From assembly GCF_042477335.2 (NCBI RefSeq), contig NC_091727.1, positions 127,937,501 through 128,001,500 of the forward strand: 64,000 bases of DNA. Direction: 5' to 3'. This document shows positions 10,801 to 21,497 of this stretch, one piece after another; positions within the stretch are counted from its first letter, which is position 1; each line of letters opens with the position of its first letter. The notes under the pieces are model-generated. The model was given only the letters and a program-made list of their open reading frames with translations, was not told the DNA's origin and did no database searches. The position numbers and the translations under genes were made by a program. Source of the stretch: Ovis canadensis (Eukaryota; Chordata; Mammalia; Artiodactyla; Bovidae).

Positions 10801-10916
10801 AGAAGTACAGCAACTAGAGAATAAGATGTTACATTTATATTTTCCTTTTCCTTCTTTGGGGGCGTGCTCTTGGGAAGGTGTGTGGGGAAAGTGAGGAAGA
10901 GAAAATTCTCTGCTGC

Positions 10917-11141
10917 GTTGTTGTTGTTTAGTCACTCAGTCGTGTCTGACTCTTCTGTGACCCCATGGACTGTAGCCCGCCAGGCTCCTCTGTCCATGGG
11001 ATTTCCCAGGAAAGAACGCTGGAGTGGATTGCCATTTCCTTCTCCAGGGATCTTCCTGACCCAGAGATTGAACCAGAGATTGAACCTGTGTCTCCTGATT
11101 TGGCAGATGGATTCTCTACCACTGAGCCACCAGGGAAGCTC
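10917..11141 (-). mobile_element. Bov-tA SINE, antisense
   Basis: Full-length antisense Bov-tA from TTGTTGTTGTTTAGTCACTC to CACTGAGCCACCAGGGAAGC. It holds a small private tandem duplication (GAGATTGAACCAGAGATTGAACC, about 14-bp unit) at about 11064-11087 that is absent from the other copies. Confidence 0.9.
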
Positions 11142-11720
11142 TCTCTACTGTGTGGTTCACTTTTATTGTTCAAAGAAGAGAACTGCAGTTACTTGGCCAC
11201 TAGCTCCCAGATTTTTCAGCCTTTTCCCCCAATCTTGGAATCTTGGATAACTAGGAATCTGTGCAAAACGGTCTCACATTCCTGCTCCTATTTATCAGTA
11301 GGCCTACAAGTGCCCTTAAAAAACATAATACTGTATTTTCAGGGATTCACCAGGACTAATGTCTAGACTTTGAAGACACAGGTCAGGGATTAAGAGAGGG
11401 CATAAGAGAAGAGAATGAAGGGACATAATCACAGGCTGTGGGCTTCATGAGGGACTTAGGAGGAAGAGCAATCTAGAATGTTATGTGAAGGCAAGGGAGC
11501 ATGAATGAAGACCACCAAGCATGCATAGATTAGACTGGTTAATAGCCAAGCCTTGTTGAAGAACCATCAGAATGGCTTTGGGAGAAGAAGTTGGATGGAA
11601 AGTCACTTTTTAGCTCTTTTTGTCACTTAACCTACCCTGCAGCCTATCTAGGAAGACAAATAATGTGATTAAGGCAAGTCTTCTTTGCTAGATCTCAGCA
11701 TGGGACCAGGTGACCAGTCC
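11142..11720. other. Intergenic, no gene seen
   Basis: Unique-looking sequence without a recognisable gene or repeat. Confidence 0.4.
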
Positions 11721-11732
11721 CTCATCAGCTGT

Positions 11733-11908
11733 TTTTTTTTTTTAATTGAGTAAAAGATTCTTTATATTCTATAGTGCTTCATAGTTTTCAAAAGTTGCAA
11801 ACATAATTTCATATAATCCCACAAATACCCACATTTCCCCCTATCTTGCCCCCTCCCCCTTCCCTCTCCCCTCTGATAACCGCTAGTTTTTTCTCTATAT
11901 CTATGAGT
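11733..11908 (-). mobile_element. Short L1-type retroinsertion
   Basis: It begins with a T10 run (the reverse complement of a poly(A) tail) and ends with an L1 3' UTR-like block (GATAACCGCTAGTTTTTTCTC). It is flanked by the 12-bp duplication CTCATCAGCTGT at 11721-11732 and 11909-11920. The target duplication and tail make it an LINE-mediated insertion; assignment to L1 is by similarity of the right half. Confidence 0.7.
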
Positions 11909-12009
11909 CTCATCAGCTGTGTTTTGAGGCAGGCAGGGTCTTGGTACAGCTGTGGCCTGGGCCTCTTCCTCTGAAGAGAGTGTAGTCAGAGCAATGGGGG
12001 AATAGTTCA

Positions 12010-12130
12010 GATAAATTTTTTTTAGGAAAATTGTGGTAAGTTACCTACAGCATAAAATTTAACATCTTAGCCACTTTCAAAAGTATATAGTTCTGTAGTG
12101 TTAAGTACATTCATATTGTTTCCATCACAG
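12010..12130 (-). repeat. Ancient L1 3' UTR remnant
   Basis: GAAAATTGTGGTAAGTTACC followed by TAGTGTTAAGTACATTCATA resembles the antisense 3' UTR block of old mammalian L1 elements. Confidence 0.5.
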
Positions 12131-12515
12131 TGCCCTTGAAGTCACAGAAGGCAAGCAGCTAAATTATGTAGAAGAAGCAGGGCTTAATCATTGCTTCATG
12201 TGATTCACCCTTTAGGGTATTCACACTTTATAATAGACCATTCAGGGCGATGTAAAGGTGAAATCTGAGGAAAGAATCTCGAGTTGTGAATTTCAATGGA
12301 CTCTGAAAGGAGAGCTATCCAGAAATGTCCACGCAGGATGGGGAAGGTGTTTGGGGGAGAGGTAAACAAAGGAGAAGCCCCAGTAAGATGGTAGGAGGGG
12401 CGAAATCACATTTAGAATTGAACCCCATATCTGCCAGAAATGCTCAGAGGGCTCAAACAAACCTTGGACCGGGACCCAGAGACCCCACACAGACTGAGAC
12501 AGGACTGTGTTGACT

Positions 12516-12738
12516 GTCTCCTGTGGAGGTGCAGGTCAGCAGTGGACTGCCACAGGGGCAGGGGCCCTGGGTGCAGCAGACCTGGGTATGGTGTAAGGCC
12601 TCTTGGAAGAGGTCACCCAGACTTGCTCATAAGTGTCCAGGAGTCTCCAGCAGAGGCGCAGGTCAGTGGTGGCCTGCTGCAGGGCTGGGGGCACCGAGTG
12701 TAGCAGTACCTGCATGGGACCTTTAGAAGGAGGTCGCC
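12516..12738 (+). repeat. Two degenerate direct repeats in the BovB 5' region
   Basis: Units at 12516-12617 and 12643-12738 share the ordered blocks GTCTCC, AGGTGCAGGTCAG / AGGCGCAGGTCAG, TGGACTGC / TGGCCTGC, and end with GAGGTCACC / GAGGTCGCC. They look like a diverged tandem pair at the 5' end of BovB, the position where LINE promoters sit. Confidence 0.6.
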
Positions 12739-13328
12739 ATTATCTTCATAACCTCCACCACAGTCTGGCCCCAGGCAAATAAGAAGGAGGAAACATAGCC
12801 CCAGCCATCAAGAGAAAACTGGATTAAAGATTTACTGAACATGGCTCCACCCATCAGAACAAGACCCAGTTTTCCCCTCAGTCAGTCTCTCCCATCAGGA
12901 AGCTTACATAAGTCTCTTAAGCTTTTCTATCAGAGGTCAGGCAGACTGAAAACCACAATCACAGAAAACTAACCAATCTGATCACATGGACCAAAGCCTT
13001 GTCTAACTCAATAAAACTATGAGCCATGCCATGTAGGGCCACCCAAGACAGATGGGACATGGTGGAGAGTTCTGACAAAATGTGGTCCACTGTAGAAGGG
13101 AATGGCAAACCACTTCAGTATTTTTGCCTTGAGAACCCCATGAACAGCATGAAAAGGCAAAAAGATAGGACAATGAAAGGTGAACTCCCCAGGTCGGTAG
13201 GCACCCAATATGCTACTGCAGATCAGTGGAGAAATAACTCCAGAAAGAATGCAGAGATGGAGCCAAAGCAAAAGCAACACCTAGTTATGGATGAGACTGG
13301 TGATGGAAGTCAAGTCTGAAGTAAAGAG

Positions 13329-15792
13329 CAATATTGCATAGGAAGCTGGAATGTTAGGTCCATGAATCAAGGCAAATTGGAAGTGGTCAAACAGGAGATG
13401 GCAAGAGTGAACATAGACATTTTAGGAATCAGTGAACTAAAATGGACTGGAATAGGTGAATTTAACTCAGATGACCATTATATCTACTACTGTGGGCAAG
13501 AATCCCTTAGAAGAAATGAAGTAGCCATCATAGTAAAAAAAAAAGGCCAATATGCAGTACTTGGATGCAATTGCAAAAATGACAGAATGATCTCTGTTGG
13601 TTTCCAAGGCAAATCATTCAGTATCACAGTAATCCAAGTCTATGCCCTGATCAGTAATGCCGAAGAAGCTGAAGTTGAATGGTTCCATAAAGACCTATGA
13701 GACATTCTAGAACTAACACCCAAAAAAGATGTCCTTTTCATTATAGGGGACTGGAATGCAAAAGTAGGGAGTCAAGAAATATCTACAGTAACAGGAAAAT
13801 TTGGCCTTGGAGTACAGAATAAAGCAGGGCAAAGGCTAATAGAGTTTTGCAAAGAGAATGCACTGGTCACAGCAAACACCCTCTTCCAACAATACAAGAG
13901 AAGACTCTACACATGGACATCACCAGATGGTCAACACTGAAATCAGACTTATTATATTCTTTGCAGCCAAAGATGGAGAAGCTCTATACAGTCAGCAAAA
14001 ACAAGACTGAGAGCTGACTGTGGCTCAGATCATGAACTCCTTATTGCCAAATTCAGACTTAAATTGAATAAAGTAGGGAAAACCACTAAACCATTCAGGT
14101 ATAACCTAAATCAAATCCCTTATGATTATACAGTGGAAATGACAAATAGATTCAAGGTATTAGATCTGACAGACAGAGTGCCTGAAGAACTATGGACAGA
14201 GGTTCAGGACATTGTAAAGGAGGCAGGGATCAAGACCATTCCCAAGAAAAAGAAATGCAAAAAGGCAAAATGGTTGTCTGAGGAGGCCTTACAAATAGCT
14301 GTGACTAGAAGGGAAGTGAAAGGCAAAGGAGAAAAGGAAAGATATACCCATCTGAATGCAGAGTTCCAAAGAATAGCAAGGAAAGGTAAGAAAGCCTTCC
14401 TCAGTGATCAATGCAAAGAAATAGAGGAAAACAATAGAATGGGAAAGACTAGAGACTTCTTCAAGAAAATTAGAGATACCAAGGGAATATTTCATGCAAA
14501 GATGGGCACAATACAGGAAGAAATGGTATGGACCTAACAGAAGCAGAAGATATTAAGAAAAGGTGTCAAGAATACACAGAAGAACTATGCAAAAAAGATC
14601 TTCACAACTCAGATAATCACGATGGTGTGATTACCAACCTAGAGCCAGACATCCTGGAATGCTAAGTCAAGAGGGCCTTAGGAAGCATCGCTATGAACAA
14701 AGCTACTGGAGGTGATGAAATTCCAGTTGAGCTATTTCAAATCCTAAAAGATGATGCTGTGAAAGTGCTTCACTCAATATGCCAGCAAATTTGGAAAACT
14801 CAGCAGTGGCCACAGGACTGGAAAAGGTCAGCTTTCATTCCAATCCCCAAGAAAGGCAATGCCAAAGAATGCTCAAAGTACCACACAATTGCACTCATCT
14901 CACACACTAGAAAAGTAATGCTCAAAATTCTCCAAGCCAGGCTTCAGCAATATGTAAAACATGAACTTCCAGATGTTCAAGCTAGATTTAGAAAAGGCGG
15001 AAAGGAACAGGATATCAAATTGCCAACATCCGTTGGATCATCGTAAAACGAAAAGATTTCCAGAAAAATATCTACTTCTGCTTTATTGACTATGCCAAAG
15101 CCTTTGACTGTGTGGACATGGGAATACTAGACCACCTGACCTGCCTCTTAAGAAATCTGTGTGCAGGTCAGGAAACAACAGTTAGAACTGGACATGGAAC
15201 AACAGACTGGTTCCAAATAGGGAAAGGAGTATATCAAGGCTATATATTGTCACCCTGCTTATTTAGCTTATATGCAGAGCACATCATGAGAAATGCTGGG
15301 CTGGAAGAAGCACAAGCTGGAATCAAGATTGCTGGGGGAAATAATCAGTAACCTCACATATGCAGATGACACCACCCTTATGGCAGAAAGCAAAGAAGAA
15401 TGAAAGAGCCTCTTGATGAAAGTGAAAGAGGAGAGCGAAAAAGTTGGCTTAAAACTCAACATTCAGAAAACTAAGATCATGGCGTCTGGTCCCATCACTT
15501 CATGGCAGATAGATAGGGAAACAGTGGAAACAGTGACAGACTTTATTTTTAGGGTCTCCAAAATCACAGCAGATGGTGACTACAGCCATGAAATTAAAAG
15601 ATGCTTGCTCCTTGGAAGAAAAGTTAGGACAAACCTACACAGCATATTAAGAAGCAGAGACATTGCCGACAAAGGTCCATCTAGTCAAAACTATGGTTTT
15701 TCCAGTAGTCATGCGTGGATGTGAGAGGTGGACTATAAAGAAAGCTGAGTGCCAAAGAATTGATGCTTTTGAACTGTGGTGCTGGAGAGAAC
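13329..15792 (+). pseudogene. BovB endonuclease/reverse-transcriptase open reading frame, decayed
   Basis: The single BovB ORF encodes an EEP-type endonuclease followed by an RTE-clade reverse transcriptase, which nick target DNA and copy the element RNA onto it. The endonuclease part (frame from 13362) reads MNQGKLEVVKQEMARVNIDI and SELKWTGIGEFNSD. The polymerase part has the QGYILSPCLFSLYAE block (15232-15280) and the catalytic YADD near 15358-15370. At least five stops or shifts interrupt it (around 13698, 13940, 14537, 14664, 15046, 15351). Confidence 0.85.
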
Positions 15793-17440
15793 TGCCGGGG
15801 GCCAGCGTGAGGAACTCCGCCCATGGCAAGGGTCATGAGGAAGGAGGCTTGGCATATTCAAAGGCGTGATCAAGCCTCAGGAAACCCCCTGTTCCCAAGC
15901 ATCAACCCCAAAACCAGAGTCTGTTTTATGCTCTCACCTACACCTCTGACTTTACGGGGGGCTCTCCCCCATAACCGTTTCTCTCGGAGTAGGAGTAAAC
16001 GTGCAGCTCCAAGGCAATAAAAATTCCTGGGTGTGACAAGAGTGTTTCAGCTTACGGACTCCTCTGAAGGTTATCTAGCCCACCTGTATAGGTTCGTCCG
16101 CCACATGTGATTGTTTACAGCCTCCCAACCTGAGAGGCACGAGATGTTTTAGACTTACTAAAGGCATATTCTTTTGGGGAGTTGGAAATTATTAGTATAG
16201 TGGGTTGGTTAGGAATCATATTGGTGAAGGGTTTTTCACTTGTTGTGTCAATAATTGCTGCTAATTCTCTGCTCTGGGTGGGACAAGGATGTCTCAGGTC
16301 AAACCTCTCTGCTGACAGACTAGCTTGTGTGACAGGATTATCCATACTCCTGCCACGTGATTGTTTACTACCTCTTAACCATAAACAGCACAGAGAGTTT
16401 TGGAGTTTTTTGAGAGTCTTAATTAGCACAGGGCTTTTTCTTCTTGTTGAGTCAATAATTGCTGCCAGGCCTCCATATCTTTAGGCACCTGGGAATATAT
16501 TAATCAATGTATTTGGAATATAGAAAAGGAAATATAGTAGTTTTTAAGTTTAGCAATACTAGACTTTTTGAGTTAATGAATTTTCTCTTTTGTAATAGAT
16601 CACTGTACTTTGTTATAAATCACTGTGTCCTTGCTGTGTGAAAATGTAACTTTATCACTATCTTAAGACTAAATAGATCTTAAGGGAAACATTGTTGAAA
16701 GGATTTTCATTTGTTGGGCTGATGTTTCCTGCTAAATCTCCATATTCTCTGCCCTTATAATGAATATAACTAACATATAGGAAAAATAAGTATTAACCTT
16801 TAAGCATATAGGAGAAATAAGTATTAACCTTTAAGATTAATCATGTTAACCTTGGGTTAAATAAATTCCTTTCTTGATTGTAACTCACTACACCCTCACC
16901 CTATAGGAATGTAACTTTATTTGGAGGGTGGTGCCTGGTTTAAGAAAAAACACCCTTGGAAGAAATAAGTTTTCTGGTTATCAGAAAGAAAGGATCATAA
17001 AATGTCAGCAGGTCTCACTCATGGCCAGAAGATGATGTAATATCCCTAAGACCTTTTTTTATACATTTATGTGAAGCACCTGATTTTGATAAAGGTCAAG
17101 ACTGCTGACCCCCGTGTGACTCTGTATTCATCCCTATGTGTAACAAAAGGTATATAAGCAAACCCAAAAATAAAGAAATCAAATCAGTTTCCGGAAAGAC
17201 TGATACCCCCATGTCGTTCTTTCTTGCTCCCTGTTTTTCTGGCTGAATTCCCATCTGGAGCATGGATGCTATTCCACGTAGACCAAGTTATTCAGCCTCT
17301 TTTTCTCCACTAATCTTCCTACTACACTATCCGTTTCTATTCTCTCTATATATCTGTAATTAAATATGTCTTTTTCCAAGGACGCCAACTCCGTCCCCAC
17401 CTTCGAATCACCCTGGATCCACCGGGGCTGGACCCCGGCA
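15793..17440 (+). mobile_element. Solo LTR of a class II (ERVK-type) endogenous retrovirus
   Basis: A 1648-bp block that interrupts the BovB at a precise point. It begins TGCCGGGG and ends CCCCGGCA, the TG...CA inverted ends expected of an LTR. It carries a TATA-like GGTATATAAGC (about 17149) and AATAAA (17169-17174) about 20 bp apart, in the + orientation. The flanks GAGAAC (15787-15792) and AAAGAC (17441-17446) are both one or two changes from the intact BovB target GAAGAC, suggesting an eroded 6-bp target duplication, typical of class II elements. No internal viral gene remains, so it is a product of LTR-LTR recombination. The exact family name is not determined. Confidence 0.85.
16774..16835 (+). 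repeat. 31-bp tandem duplication inside the LTR
   Basis: Two adjacent 31-bp units, CATATAGGAAAAATAAGTAT... and CATATAGGAGAAATAAGTAT..., each ending in TAACCTTTAAG, with one substitution between them. They are within the U3 part of the solo LTR. Confidence 0.85.
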
Positions 17441-17797
17441 AAAGACTCTTGAGAGTCCCTTGGACTGCAAGGAGATCCAAACCAGTCCATCCTAAAGGAA
17501 ATCAGTCCTGAATATTCATTGGAAGGACTGATGCTGAAGCTGAAACTCTTAACATTTGGCCACCTGATGCAAAGAACTGACTCATTTGAAAACCCTGATG
17601 CTGGGGAAGATTGAAGGCGGGAGGAGAAGGGGATGCTAGAGGATAAGATGGTTGGATGGCATCACCAACTTGATGGGCATGAGTTTGAGTAAGCTCCAGG
17701 AGCTGGCAATGGACAGGGAGGCCTGATGTCCTGCAGTCCATGGGGTCGCAAAGAGTCAGACACGACTGAGCGACTGAACTGAACTGTACTGAACCTG
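17441..17797 (+). mobile_element. BovB LINE, 3' portion after the LTR
   Basis: It resumes exactly where the BovB at 15792 stopped (AGACTCTTGAGAGTCCCTTGG) and runs to the BovB terminus with its short ACTGA repeats (CGACTGAACTGAACTGTACTG). It belongs to the same insertion as 12373-15792. Confidence 0.93.
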
Positions 17798-18237
17798 CCA
17801 CAGCTTCTCAAGTCACATCCTTGTCTGCCTGCCAGATGCTGTTAGGACCCTGTGGAGGACCATGGTGGCCATGAATGACAGGATTTAGCATGAATGTGCT
17901 GAATTTCTGCATACCTGACTCAGGGACATCCACTCATGAAAATATTTCAGGTCCCTAGAAGGACAAGGGGCCTTCCCTTGGCTCTTTCAACTATCTAGAT
18001 ATGCTCTAGCAGGGGTTGCATCTTGAGTGGGCCTGGAAGAGAACGAATGGAGAGAAGAGGGCACATTAATTTTGCTCCTCTTCTTGTGGGGCCACTCCTC
18101 TGGGGATACTTGTGGTCGGGACCAGTTCTTAGTAAAACTATGGGATTGATATTTATCTCATTTCCCCTTGTCCTGTTCCAGTCTTCCCTTGGCCATTCCT
18201 AGTCTTCCAAAACTGTTTCTTCCCTATTGCCAGAGTC
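17798..18237. other. Intergenic, no gene seen
   Basis: Unique-looking sequence between two BovB pieces. No gene was recognised. Confidence 0.4.
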
Positions 18238-18507
18238 TGCTAAAGCTGAAACTCCAGTACTTTGGCCATCTCATGCGAAGAGTTGACTCATTGGAAAAGA
18301 CTCTGATGCTGGGAGGGATTGGGGGCAGGAGGAAAAGGGAACGACAGAGGATGAGATGGCTGGATGGCATCTCCAACTCGATGCACGTGAGTTTGAGTGA
18401 ACTCTGGGAGATGGTGATGGACAGGGAGGCCTGGCGTGCTGTGATTCATGGGGTTGCAAAGAGTCGGACATGACTGAGCCATTGAACTGAACTGAACTGA
18501 ATGATCT
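18238..18507 (+). mobile_element. BovB LINE, short 3' fragment
   Basis: Begins at CTAAAGCTGAAACTCCAGTA and ends in GAACTGAACTGAACTGAA. An open stretch encodes the C-terminal segment [20 protein letters not shown]. No clear target duplication was found. Confidence 0.9.
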
Positions 18508-18566
18508 TATTCATTTACATCTAATCTGCTGCTCATTCCAGTGATGATCCTAAGAGTGTATCTTTT

Positions 18567-18653
18567 CAAAAAATTTATTTTTAATTGGAGGATAATTGCT
18601 TTACAATAGTGTGTTGATTTCAGCCATACATCAACATGAATCAGTCATAGGTC
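18567..18653 (-). mobile_element. Very short L1 3' UTR insertion
   Basis: An 87-bp antisense L1 3' end (ATTTATTTTTAATTGGAGGA and TTTACAATAGTGTGTTG). The flanking copies AAGAGTGTATCTTTT (18552-18566) and AAGGAGTGTATCTTT (18654-18668) are a slightly diverged target duplication. Confidence 0.75.
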
Positions 18654-18849
18654 AAGGAGTGTATCTTTAATGGTGGCTTTTAGACACTGGATCAAGGAGA
18701 AAGATGTCAAGGGGGACTTGTCCTAGGACACCCAAATCTGATTTGAGTAAGACCGCTCCAACAGTCACATCATTTTGGTAAGCTCGAGAAGAGAAGTTTG
18801 GCTCTTTCTCTATCCTCATTCCTTCTAGGGGGTGTTCAGAAGACTTGAA

Positions 18850-19056
18850 AGTGAAGTCGCTCAGTCGTGTCTGACTCTTTGTGACCCCATGGACTGTAGC
18901 CTACCGGGCTCCTCTGTCCATGGGATTTTCCAGGCAAGAGTGCTGGAGTAGGGTGCCATTGCCTTCTTCAGAGGATCTTCCTGACACAGGGATCTAACCC
19001 AGGTTTACCTGCATTGCAGGCAGACGCTTTATCCTCTGAGCCACCAGAGAAGCTTA
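18850..19056 (-). mobile_element. Bov-tA SINE, antisense
   Basis: Antisense copy from GTGAAGTCGCTCAGTCGTGT to CTCTGAGCCACCAGAGAAGC. Confidence 0.9.
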
Positions 19057-19544
19057 ACTTTAGCCATGTAGGAGGGCACCTGCATTTCCAGGTGAGTCTC
19101 TTGGGGTTGGGGGGAAGGGTGGGATGGGTGTGGGGATAGGAGTAACTGGAACAAGCAGAAAGATGAGAAACCCTTTGCCTACTTTTCAGTTAGGTCTCAA
19201 TGCATTGGGAGGCTAATTTAACAAATAGGACACCAGAGAGGAATGGCTAAGGTGAGTGAGAAAAGAAATATTAGGATAGATACCTTCAGAACTGTAGGGA
19301 TGGAATTCCTATTGTTTGTCTGTCACTGCCCTATACATCTGTGCCAAACCAAGGCCGTGACCAGCTAACAAGCCCTGCTAAGAGGAGGCTGCTCTGCCAT
19401 CAGCTGGGTTAGTCTCCATCCCAGCTCGAAGTAACTGGTACCATCTCTCAGAGACTAGGATTTCCCTCCAGCAAGTCCAGGGTGCTGGTCAGTTCAAAAG
19501 CCCCCACCTTTTGACTTTCTCTGTCATCCAGGAAAGTAGGATGG
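19057..19544. other. Intergenic, no gene seen
   Basis: Unique-looking, with a G-rich patch at 19104-19140. No gene was recognised. Confidence 0.4.
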
Positions 19545-19780
19545 TGTAGTGCATAGGGCATGGACTCTAGAGCCAGGCTGCCTAGGGCCACATTGATGGT
19601 CTGCCTTTCATCAGCTAGGTAATGTCAGGAACAGGACTTCACTCTCTCTCAGCTTTGTTTCTCCATCTGTAAAATGGATGGAAGAATAATGCCTATCTCC
19701 CTGAGCTGCTGTGAAGATTGAATGCTTAACATAGTACCTGGTTCTGGGTAAAGGTTCAGTAATCATAGCTTCCAATCTTG
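19545..19780 (+). repeat. MIR SINE
   Basis: A well-preserved MIR in sense: GGCATGGACTCTAGAGCCAG, CTCCATCTGTAAAATGGATG, TGTGAAGATTGAATG, and ATAGTACCTGGTTCTGGGTA in the expected order. Confidence 0.8.
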
Positions 19781-19784
19781 CCCG

Positions 19785-20350
19785 GATTACATGCAGGGTT
19801 GTCACCTACACCACACCAATGAAACAACTTTGTCATTGGTCACTGATGACCTGCATGTTGCTGAATCAAGTACTGAATACTCAGTCCTCATTTTCTATGA
19901 TACTGGGCAGCATTTAATGCAATCGATCACTCCTTCCTTGAATCTTTTTTCCTTAACTTCCAAAACACCTTAGTCTCCTGTTTTGCCTCCTTCTTCACCA
20001 GCCCCTTTCCTTCTTAATCTTTCTTTTCCTGGTTTCTCATCCTCTCCTCAACCTCTCAACGTTGAGTTGCCCAGGGCTCCATTCTGGGACTTCTTTCCTT
20101 TTTCATCTATTCTGTCCCCCTTGGTGATGTCTACTAGTCCCAACATGCAAAATATCATCTTCATATATGAATACCATCTTTATAATGACGATTCCAATAT
20201 ATATACATATTTATCCCTGAAATCCCCTACTTTGAACTCCAGGGTTTAATATCTGACTGCCTATTTAACATCTCTATTTAGGTATCTATACCTGTCTCAA
20301 AGTTTACATGCCCAAATCAGAGGTTTTGAGTCCCTTCCCCTAAAATTTAC
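19785..20350 (+). pseudogene. Ancient L2 LINE reverse-transcriptase remnant
   Basis: Two broken frames (19791-19973 and 19983-20249) align in order with the L2 polymerase. The first has VTDDLHVA...EYSVLIFYDTGQHLMQSI, the counterpart of the conserved aspartate-containing palm block. The second has SSSPQPLNVELPRAPFWDFF and EYHLYNDDSNIYTY, where the catalytic YADD box reads YNDD. The catalytic motif is changed and the frames are broken, so it is a fossil. Confidence 0.75.
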
Positions 20351-21129
20351 TCCTCCACCTGAGAATGAAAGTTTCCTGCCATCTGGGAATGGGTCTGACA
20401 TTTCCGTCTAGGTGTCACTGTTGGTTAGAAGCTGTTCACAGATAGGCCATATTATTCTCCTGTCAGACAAATATAATCTCACAGAACACCATATTAGACA
20501 GGACATGTTTCTGTGACCGTGATGGAAAGAGACAAAATAAGAATGTTTAATAATGTTATTTAAGTACTGACAAAAATAAGGTTACTGTGAAACTCACAAA
20601 GCACCAGACAGCATCCTTTCCCAGCCAATCTGAGTGACTGCTACTTCTCTGTCTATCACTGCTTTAGTCTTACTCTAGCTTTCATTATTTTTGGATAAGA
20701 TTTACTCAATTATAGACTCACCCTCACTGCCTAATAGCATCCAACTCAGAGTGAACACTTGCTTCCTTGGACCTTCCCTAAAAAAACCTAACATAAGCTC
20801 CAACCCAATAATAAGTCCTTTCTAACACTTCTTAGTTAGATACTCATGGTTTGCCATGCTATGAATTCTTCATTTCTGCCATGAGTAATAAAGTCAGCCT
20901 GTTCAAATGAAGGTTTGTTCCTGGTGATTGTCAGTTGGAGGGCATTACCACATTAATCTCTGCCCCTATTTTTTGTAAATGGTTAAGCAAAAACAAGAAT
21001 CACATTGATTCTACTCTTTCCCTCACCCTTCCACAGTTAATTTAGAAGCCAAGACCTTTGAACTCTACTTCCAAAAGGGATTGTACATAGGACCTCTTCT
21101 CAAGATCTGCTCTTCTACTACCCTAGTCT
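20351..21129. other. Old sequence, not assigned
   Basis: Lies inside the span of the L2 remnant. Positions 20430-20960 do not resemble L2 and end near GAGTAATAAAGTCAGCCTG, an LTR- or polyadenylation-like end, so an old insertion is possible. No gene was found. Confidence 0.3.
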
Positions 21130-21497
21130 ACACCCACATCATTTCTTCCCTGAACTAATATTACATTTTCTAACTGGTCCTCTTGTTTTTACCCTTAGTT
21201 CTCTACATAATAGCCAGAACAATATTAAAGCATAGAGAAGAGTATGTTCTGTCTCTACTTAAGGCCCTCCATTGGTTGACCCATCCAATTAAAATACAAT
21301 GTTAATGCTTTACCATGGTCTATAAGACCACATGCAAACCAACCCTTGCCAACCTCATCTTATGATACTCTTGACTTCCTCATTAAACTCAGGTTACACT
21401 AGTCTTCTTGTTGTTCTTTAAATACCTCAAGCTCATTCCTGCTTCAGAGCTTTTGCATGCTCTGTTTCCTGGAATATTCTTCCTCCAGTCTTCTCAA
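21130..21497 (+). repeat. L2 LINE 3' region, first part
   Basis: GGCCCTCCATTGGTTGACCC, CTATAAGACCACATGCAAAC, GAGCTTTTGCATGCTCTGTT and CTGGAATATTCTTCCTCCAG appear in L2 order. The sequence is interrupted at 21498 by BovB and resumes at 22632. Confidence 0.75.

Larger units (their letters stand above)
12373..15792 (+). mobile_element. BovB LINE, near full-length, 5' portion (split by an LTR)
   Basis: This is the longest BovB of the window: 3.42 kb here plus 0.36 kb at 17441-17797, about 3.8 kb in all. In order it has a GC-richer 5' region with two internal repeats (12516-12738), an apurinic-type endonuclease segment (13362-13718, with SELKWTGIGEFNSDDHYIYY and later GDWNAKVG), a linker (about 14064-14537), a reverse-transcriptase segment (14693-15360, with FYFCFIDYAKAFDCV-type block and YADDTTLM) and the C-terminal region. 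Stops and frame changes break the reading frame at several places, and a deletion of about 30 bp at 15113 removes part of the 'DHNKL' block. It cannot make a functional protein. The 5' boundary is approximate, since no clear target duplication was found. Confidence 0.88.

Noticed and set aside
13329..15792. Reverse transcriptase as a possible host or defence gene
   Set aside because: Endonuclease, polymerase and 3' ACTGA repeats are those of BovB, with many similar copies in the same window; the frame is broken.
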